Below are positions 58,821 to 64,000 of a DNA stretch of 64,000 nt, one piece after another; within the stretch, counting starts at the first letter, position 1; every line of letters starts with the position of its first letter. The notes under the pieces are model-generated. The model saw nothing but the letters and a program-made list of their open reading frames with translations. It had not been told where the DNA came from and did no database searches. The position numbers and the translations under genes are program-made. The stretch is taken from the NCBI RefSeq assembly GCF_000518665.1, contig NZ_JAEA01000013.1, positions 1 through 64,000 on the forward strand, written 5' to 3'. Origin of the DNA: Microvirga flocculans ATCC BAA-817 (lineage in GTDB: Bacteria; Pseudomonadota; Alphaproteobacteria; Rhizobiales; Beijerinckiaceae).

Positions 58821-60106
58821 GGCCTTCTCCGTCGTTTCTCATCGATCGAAGAAGCTATGAGCGATAGGAGCGCTTCTGCATTCTGAGCCTGATCAAACTG
58901 GCTTACGACAAGGTTTCGCCCCTGCGAGGCCCTGCATCTTGCTTCCTGCGGATGCTTGCGAACATCCTCCAGCGCACGAACGAGACCGTTTACGTCGTCG
59001 ACCTCGAACAACCACCCGGTGACACCGTCAATAATGATCTCAGGTATCCCCGTCAGTCGGGTCGCGATCACGGGCCTCTCATGAGCAAGAGCTTCGACGA
59101 TTACTGTCGGCAGACCTTCTGTTTGATTTCTCGGTCCGATCCTGCTGGGAACGACCATGACGGAGCATCGAGACATGGCGTCTGCGACGCTTTCATTAGA
59201 CTGTGCCCCTTTGAACGTTACTCGCTCCTTGAGGCCAAGTGTCCCGGCAAGATTCTCCAGGCGCTTACGTTCCGGACCATCTCCCAGAATGTCTAAATGC
59301 CAATCACCCAACGCGGCCAAGGCGAGTGCGCGCAGCAGAAGGTCGACTCCTTTGCGCGATTCCAAAGATCCGACGTAAAGCACCCGCCATTGAGCGGAGG
59401 TTGCCGTTGGGTGCGGCGTCAATCCATCAAGGAAGGCGCCGACATGGATGACGACAGGAGGCTTGTTCGCAAGAGATGGAACATGCTGAAGGATATATTT
59501 TCGATTGTACTCGCTGATCGTGCGCACGAACTCAGCTTCCGGAAGCTTGGTTCGCAGAAGAGCGCGCGTCTCAAAAATATCATGGGCATGGCAACTGACG
59601 CTGAAAGGCACGCCTGCCACCCGACGAACGATCCAGGCACATGTCGCAGGATGCCCAGCATATGCTGCGTGGACATGATCGGCACCCCATTCAAGGATAT
59701 CTTCTGATATTCGAAGCGATTTTGGCAAAATGAAAATGGACTTCAGCATCATCACAGGGTTCGAAAAGCTGCCAAAAACGATGTCCCGAATGATTTCTGC
59801 TAAAGCTCTCGGCTTCCTGAAAAGCACGCGGAAGAACGCACTCAGCACATCCGCGGAGGCAAGGTATGCAAAATCTCTCGACCAGCCGAGAGTCTGCTTT
59901 GCGAAGTCGTGCACGACTTCGTGCCGGTTATAATGTGTGAGGTGATATATTCTGATATCGTAGCCTTTTTGATGAAAGGAAACGACATCCCGCATGATGA
60001 ATGTCTCGGTCGTCTTCGGGAACTCAGTAACGATGACCGCCAGGCGACGCCTTTCAGGAGTTTCATTTATCTGTTCCGTCAGACAGTCGAAACTCTCCTC
60101 TTTCAT
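58817..60106 (-). CDS. GT4-family glycosyltransferase, colanic-acid type
   Basis: The 429-residue protein shows the layout of WcaL/AmsK-like exopolysaccharide transferases: N-terminal VIVTEFPKTTETFIMRDVVSF, HVHAAYAGHPATCAWIVRRVAGVPFSVSCHAHDIF in the middle, and the donor domain VLYVGSLESRKGVDLLLRALA, VTFKGAQSNESVADAMSRCSVMVVPS, QTEGLPTVIVEALAHERPVIATRLTGIPEII. ATG 60106 (MKEESFD) is used; the frame is open seven codons further. It is first in the three-gene GT operon. Confidence 0.92.
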   Translation of the reverse strand: MKEESFDCLTEQINETPERRRLAVIVTEFPKTTETFIMRDVVSFHQKGYDIRIYHLTHYNRHEVVHDFAKQTLGWSRDFAYLASADVLSAFFRVLFRKPRALAEIIRDIVFGSFSNPVMMLKSIFILPKSLRISEDILEWGADHVHAAYAGHPATCAWIVRRVAGVPFSVSCHAHDIFETRALLRTKLPEAEFVRTISEYNRKYILQHVPSLANKPPVVIHVGAFLDGLTPHPTATSAQWRVLYVGSLESRKGVDLLLRALALAALGDWHLDILGDGPERKRLENLAGTLGLKERVTFKGAQSNESVADAMSRCSVMVVPSRIGPRNQTEGLPTVIVEALAHERPVIATRLTGIPEIIIDGVTGWLFEVDDVNGLVRALEDVRKHPQEARCRASQGRNLVVSQFDQAQNAEALLSLIASSIDEKRRRRP

Positions 60107-60726
60107 GGCGGCTTGAAAGTTCAACACACGTCTTCCTGTTTCATATTCGGATGCTGAAATGCTTGTTTACTCAAGCTCAAACGCCGCTGAATAATGAGAG
60201 CAGTCCTGCTGACCAAGACTTGCCGATCATAGCTTATGGCAGAGGAAGCGTGGAACTCATCTGAAGAGGTACGCCTTTAACGCAGCCATCGAGAGCCACG
60301 ATCGGAGGCCATCATCGTTTCGAGGCTCTTGCGACGTGTAATGCTCTGCTTGAGCTGTACTTCTTGTCACTGAGAAGCTGTTATGAACGGCAATCTAATT
60401 TAAGGCCTGTCGCAGCATTGGACAGAGCGAAGCAATGGCGCTCAGGTCTGCGAGAGTGTCGGGTGACAGCTCGTGGGCGCGCATCAGGAGTCGAGAGCAC
60501 ATCGCCCACGCGAATGTTCCCGCGGCCACCTGTCGGTATGACAACGGAGGAAGCTGCACCTGGGTTCGTCGAGTGCGACTGCATCCAGCCCAATGTCGCG
60601 CTCACAGCTTCCAGCCCCGTTTTTCCCAACCGTATAAGCCTGGCCGGCATAGGCCTGAGCGGGCCAGTCGCCCTGGACGCCGGGCCGGCCACGCTGAAAT
60701 CTCGATCAGGCTTTGCTGAAGCGAAG
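60107..60726. other. Spacer between EPS and housekeeping regions
   Basis: Roughly 620 bases hold no recognisable gene. AT-rich at the left (promoter of the GT operon) and GC-rich at the right, where long frames on both strands are shadows of each other. No tRNA or repeat that could mark an island edge was found. Confidence 0.4.
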
Positions 60727-61167
60727 CTAGGAAGCGGCTTCCGTGTCCTGGGCCTCATCGATCGCCGTCCAGGAATGCGTGATCTCAGCCACGGCGCCCA
60801 GCATGATCGAGGCCGAGCAGTACTTTTCCTTGGACAGCTGGATGGCCCGCTCCACCTTGGTGGGCGCCAGATCCCTGCCCTTGACCCGGTATTCGATGTG
60901 GATCTTCGTGAAGACCTTGGGATCGGTCTCGGCGCGCTCACCCGTGACCTCCACATCGCAATCCGTGATCTTCTCGCGTCCCTTGCGGAGGATCTGGACC
61001 ACGTCGAAGGCCGTGCAGCCCCCGAGACCGATGAGCAGCATCTCCATGGGACGGATGCCGAGATTGCGCCCGCCATATTCTGGCGCTCCATCCATGACGA
61101 CGGCGTGGCCGCTGCCGGATTCGCCTACGAACATCATGCTGTCGACCAGTCTGACCCGTGCCTTCAT
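60727..61167 (-). CDS. OsmC-family protein (YhfA-like)
   Basis: The 146-residue protein carries both conserved cysteines of the OsmC/Ohr fold, in GGCTAFDVVQIL at about 50 and KYCSASIMLGAVAEITHS at about 115. LGIRPMEMLLIGLGGC before the first Cys is typical of the YhfA branch rather than Ohr. Such proteins reduce hydroperoxides or bind small thiols. Starts at ATG 61167; it is divergent from mazG. Confidence 0.9.
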   Translation of the reverse strand: MKARVRLVDSMMFVGESGSGHAVVMDGAPEYGGRNLGIRPMEMLLIGLGGCTAFDVVQILRKGREKITDCDVEVTGERAETDPKVFTKIHIEYRVKGRDLAPTKVERAIQLSKEKYCSASIMLGAVAEITHSWTAIDEAQDTEAAS

Positions 61168-61298
61168 AAGCCTTGCCTCAACTTTGATGGATAATCCTTC
61201 GCGACCATCGCTAACCCAAGGAGATGGCGCAAATCCAGCTAGCCCCGCCTTTTGTCCTCAGGCTATGAGACAGACATAGAGCGACTTGGGATTTCATC

Positions 61299-62144
61299 AT
61301 GAAGCCTTCCTCAGACATCACCCGGCTCCTCGAAATCATGGCGGCCTTGCGCACGCCCGGAACCGGCTGCCCCTGGGATCTGGAGCAGAACTTCGCATCG
61401 ATCGGACCTTATACGATCGAGGAAGCCTATGAGGTCGTGGATGCCATCGAGCGCGGCGATCTGGCCGATCTCCGCGACGAGCTCGGCGATCTGCTGCTCC
61501 AGGTGGTTTTCCATGCCCGGATGGCCGAGGAGCAGGGCGCCTTCGCCTTCGGCGATGTCGTGGAGGCGATCACGAAAAAGCTCATCCGCCGTCATCCCCA
61601 TGTCTTCGGGAACCTCAAGGACCTGTCTCCCGAAGAGGTGAAGAGTCTCTGGGATTCGATCAAGCGGGAGGAAAAGGAGGAACGTCGAACCGCGCGCGCG
61701 GAAATGGGCCTGCCGCCGGAGGCACACGAGGCCGGATTCCTCGGCGGGATTCCGACCGCCATGCCCGCCCTGCCCCGCGCCCACAAGCTGACGGCCAAGG
61801 CCGCCAAGGTCGGCTTCGACTGGCCCGATTCCGCCCAGGTCATCGATAAAATCCATGAGGAATTGGAGGAAGTTAAAGAGGCATCCGCAACCGGCAGCAG
61901 AGATCGGATCGAGGATGAGATCGGCGACCTTCTCTTTTCCGTCACCAATCTCGCCCGCCATTTCAACATCGATCCGGAGCAGGCCCTGCGCCGCACGAAC
62001 GCAAAATTCGAACGGCGCTTCAAATCCGTCGAGGAGACGCTCGCCAGGCAAGGCAGGAGCCTGGACGACGCTACCCTGGACGAGATGGAGCAGCTCTGGG
62101 TGGCTGCGAAAATGGCCGAGCGTGAGCCCGGCCCGTCCTCATAG
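61299..62144 (+). CDS. mazG: Nucleoside triphosphate pyrophosphohydrolase MazG
   Basis: The 281 residues hold two MazG-type helical domains. The first starts LLEIMAALRTPGTGCPWDLEQ with metal ligands in EEAYEVVDAIERGD and DELGDLLLQVVFHARMAEE; the second is KIHEELEEVKEA with RIEDEIGDLLFSVTNLARHF. It hydrolyses (d)NTPs and helps remove aberrant nucleotides and tune ppGpp. Its stop overlaps the stop of hflX by 6 nt in the convergent direction. The mazG-hflX-hfq order is standard in alphaproteobacteria. Confidence 0.96.
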   Translation: MKPSSDITRLLEIMAALRTPGTGCPWDLEQNFASIGPYTIEEAYEVVDAIERGDLADLRDELGDLLLQVVFHARMAEEQGAFAFGDVVEAITKKLIRRHPHVFGNLKDLSPEEVKSLWDSIKREEKEERRTARAEMGLPPEAHEAGFLGGIPTAMPALPRAHKLTAKAAKVGFDWPDSAQVIDKIHEELEEVKEASATGSRDRIEDEIGDLLFSVTNLARHFNIDPEQALRRTNAKFERRFKSVEETLARQGRSLDDATLDEMEQLWVAAKMAEREPGPSS

Positions 62145-63530
62145 GACCCGTGCTTCGGGGAAACGGTTCAGGAAGCGCGGTTCCTTGCCGGGCACCAGGC
62201 GCACCCGAAGGATCGTATGCCCGTTCTCCTGCGTCCGGCGTCCCAGGATTTCGGTGTTTTCATGGAGCCAGGCCAGCCCCTGCCCGTCTTCCGGCGCGAC
62301 GTCCACCTCATAGGTCGAACGCCCCATGGCCAAGTGCTGCTCGATGGTGGAGAGCAGCTCCGGAATTCCATCGCCGGTGAGCGCCGAGATCAGGATTGGC
62401 CGCCGCTCCGGGACGGTCCGGTACGAGGCGGTGGAAAGCCTCTCCCGGTCGTCAGGGGAAAGAAGATCGGCCTTGTTCCAGACCTCGACGATCCGCCGCG
62501 TATCCTCGGGGTCGATGCCAAGTTCGCGCAGGACAACGGCGACATCTTCGGCCTGTGCCTCGGTCTCACCATGGGAGACGTCGCGCACATGGAGCAGGAT
62601 GTCGGCCTCGACCACATCCTCCAGGGTGGCCCGGAAGGCCGCTACGAGCATCGTCGGGAGATCCGAGATGAAGCCGACCGTATCCGAGAGGATGGCCTTC
62701 TCGCCATGGGGCAGCTCGATGGCGCGCGAAGTGGGGTCGAGGGTGGCGAACAGCATGTTCTCGGCCAGGACGTCAGCCCGAGTCATGCGGTTGAACAGGG
62801 TGGACTTGCCGGCATTGGTATAGCCGACGAGAGCGATGATCGGGTACGGAACCCGCCTGCGGCTCGTTCTGTGCAGGGAACGGGTCTTGACGACGCCTTC
62901 CAGGTCCCGCTCGATCCGGTTCATCCGTTCCTGGATCATGCGCCTGTCGGCCTCGATCTGCGTTTCGCCCGGACCGCCGAGAAAGCCGAAGCCGCCACGC
63001 TGGCGCTCGAGGTGCGTCCAGGACCGAACCAGGCGTCCCTTCTGGTAGGACAAATGCGCGAGCTCGACCTGAAGCGTACCTTCCTTGGTGCGGGCCCGGC
63101 GACCGAAAATTTCGAGAATGAGGCCCGTGCGGTCGATGACCTTCGCGCCCCAGGCCTTCTCCAGATTGCGCTGCTGCACGGGGCTGAGGGCGCAATCCAT
63201 CACGACAAGGCCGATCTCCTCGGCGCGGATCAGTCCCGCCAGCTCCTCGACCTTGCCGCTGCCGATATAGGTCGCCGGACGGGGCGAGCTCAGAGGGGCG
63301 ATCAGAGACTGGACGATGGACAGGTCGATCGCCAGGGCAAGGCCCGTGATCTCATCGAGACGAGCCTCGGGCGGGCGAGGATTGCTTCCCTCGCCCCCAT
63401 CGGCCGATGAGCGCCGCCTGCGCGTCAGATAAGGCCCGACGACGAGGGTCCTGGTCCCTGCCGCAACCTCTTTTTCAGGTTCGGCAAGCTGAACGAGACG
63501 TTCTTCCCCGGGGCTCCGCGGTTCCGTCAC
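62139..63530 (-). CDS. hflX: GTPase HflX
   Basis: The 463-residue protein contains an HflX N-terminal domain ([54 protein letters not shown]), a coiled linker ([14 protein letters not shown]) and a G domain with [21 protein letters not shown] and SALTGDG. It splits stressed 70S ribosomes. I place the start at GTG 63530, one base after the hfq stop with AAGG upstream; the longer frame would lie within hfq. The pair is co-transcribed. Confidence 0.95.
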   Translation of the reverse strand: MTEPRSPGEERLVQLAEPEKEVAAGTRTLVVGPYLTRRRRSSADGGEGSNPRPPEARLDEITGLALAIDLSIVQSLIAPLSSPRPATYIGSGKVEELAGLIRAEEIGLVVMDCALSPVQQRNLEKAWGAKVIDRTGLILEIFGRRARTKEGTLQVELAHLSYQKGRLVRSWTHLERQRGGFGFLGGPGETQIEADRRMIQERMNRIERDLEGVVKTRSLHRTSRRRVPYPIIALVGYTNAGKSTLFNRMTRADVLAENMLFATLDPTSRAIELPHGEKAILSDTVGFISDLPTMLVAAFRATLEDVVEADILLHVRDVSHGETEAQAEDVAVVLRELGIDPEDTRRIVEVWNKADLLSPDDRERLSTASYRTVPERRPILISALTGDGIPELLSTIEQHLAMGRSTYEVDVAPEDGQGLAWLHENTEILGRRTQENGHTILRVRLVPGKEPRFLNRFPEARVL

Positions 63531-63531
63531 C

Positions 63532-63786
63532 TCAAGCCTTCTCGCCAGCCTCGTCGATCTGGTCGAACAACTGGACGGGCTGTCCTGGCATGATGGTGGA
63601 AATGGCGTGTTTGTAAACCAGCTGGGAATGACCATCCCTGCGCAGAAGGACGCAGAAATTGTCGAACCACGTGACCACACCCTGAAGCTTGACCCCGTTC
63701 ACGAGAAAGATCGTCAGGGGGATTTTCTGCTTCCGGACATAATTCAGAAAAGTGTCCTGAAGATTCTGCGCGCGATCGCCCGCCAT
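63532..63786 (-). CDS. hfq: RNA chaperone Hfq
   Basis: The 84-residue protein has the Sm1 and Sm2 motifs of Hfq: [29 protein letters not shown], where Gln, Phe and Lys line the U-binding pocket, and [15 protein letters not shown] with the YKHA signature. It forms a hexamer that assists small RNA-mRNA pairing. hflX follows after one base. The promoter must lie in the last 214 bases of the window. Confidence 0.98.
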   Translation of the reverse strand: MAGDRAQNLQDTFLNYVRKQKIPLTIFLVNGVKLQGVVTWFDNFCVLLRRDGHSQLVYKHAISTIMPGQPVQLFDQIDEAGEKA

Positions 63787-64000
63787 TGAAGTTGCCTCGC
63801 CAGCCCATGGCCGCCGGTCTTGGCTATTGGGCCGCCTGAATATGGTTGTCCGCTTTCGTGCGGTCGGTGACCGGCCGTCTTATTACAGGGCGAACGGCAG
63901 CGTTCGGCAAGGGGGACGAAACGGTTCTACCCCCTCGGAGCATATTTTCCCGTGGATGACAGGTTGCATTTCCAACCCATGACAGGAGAAATACAACCTG
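63787..64000. other. Region upstream of hfq
   Basis: The stretch contains no complete gene. It has several short GC-rich dyads (for example GAACGGCAGCGTTC at 63892-63905). It probably holds the hfq promoter. Confidence 0.3.

Noticed and set aside
60364..61194. 276-codon plus-strand frame near the OsmC gene
   Set aside because: The frame mostly overlaps the OsmC-like gene on the other strand. The non-overlapping part matches nothing known and lacks a ribosome site.
62139..63680. HflX frame extended 50 codons into hfq
   Set aside because: The extension is hfq sequence in another frame; GTG 63530 directly after the hfq stop has a ribosome site.

Overview
The window looks like a chromosomal or large-replicon segment of a GC-rich alphaproteobacterium of the Hyphomicrobiales (rhizobial/Methylobacterium/Microvirga-like). 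The clues are the hfq-hflX-mazG neighbourhood, an HWE-type histidine kinase, a phasin relic, an ExoF-type exopolysaccharide exporter and overall codon use. No species can be named from the sequence alone. It holds about 45 intact protein genes, one initiator tRNA, several decayed genes and no CRISPR array or recognisable insertion sequence.

Layout. 0-3.5 kb: tRNA-fMet with a terminator, then a large exported SH3-domain protein on the minus strand. 4.1-10.7 kb: a long Orn/Lys/Arg-type PLP decarboxylase followed by two AspT-like antiporters (a likely decarboxylation/exchange system) and a frameshifted remnant of a BASS-type transporter. 10.7-21.7 kb: a tightly packed minus-strand operon of about twelve genes, read from pta and ackA through a DUF3141 (PhaC-like) hydrolase, FabI, an AI-2E permease, both subunits of a 3-oxoacid CoA-transferase, a small membrane protein with an HlyD-type adaptor and an orphan F1-ATPase epsilon, to a phasin gene broken by one amber codon. 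It looks like acetyl-CoA/acyl-CoA overflow and polyhydroxyalkanoate-related metabolism. 22.2-29.3 kb: a second BASS remnant, polyphosphate kinase 2, a KaiC-like ATPase overlapping an HWE kinase, a Crp/Fnr regulator behind a palindrome, a DUF3833 protein and a GPH/MFS symporter. 29.3-34.2 kb: a divergent LysR regulator and dabB-dabA, a vectorial inorganic-carbon accumulation system, with TTCTAT/ATAGAA dyads between them. 34.3-35.6 kb: an XRE-cupin regulator and a fasciclin-domain protein.

36.2-42.5 kb is the most unusual part: a compact biosynthetic cluster with a Sfp-type phosphopantetheinyl transferase, a stand-alone thioesterase carrying a TubC-like docking domain and a Cys in the nucleophile position, a one-module NRPS, and an acyl-CoA-dehydrogenase-like flavoenzyme. 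The NRPS adenylation domain is interrupted between its A8 and A9 motifs by a complete zinc-knuckle plus PP-loop ATPase domain of the N-acetyl-sugar-amidotransferase type (WbpG/PseA-like). Its pocket residues, read by eye, match an asparagine code (D-L-T-K-I-G-E-V-G). I know of no characterised pathway with this arrangement.

42.6-48 kb: a subtilase autotransporter, a second LysR regulator, a frameshifted GNAT gene and a VanZ-like protein. 48.3-60.1 kb: a more AT-rich surface/exopolysaccharide region with two RTX proteins that share a C-terminal module, two CelD-like GNAT acyltransferases, an ExoF-type exporter and three glycosyltransferases. 60.7-63.8 kb: housekeeping genes (OsmC-like, mazG, hflX, hfq).
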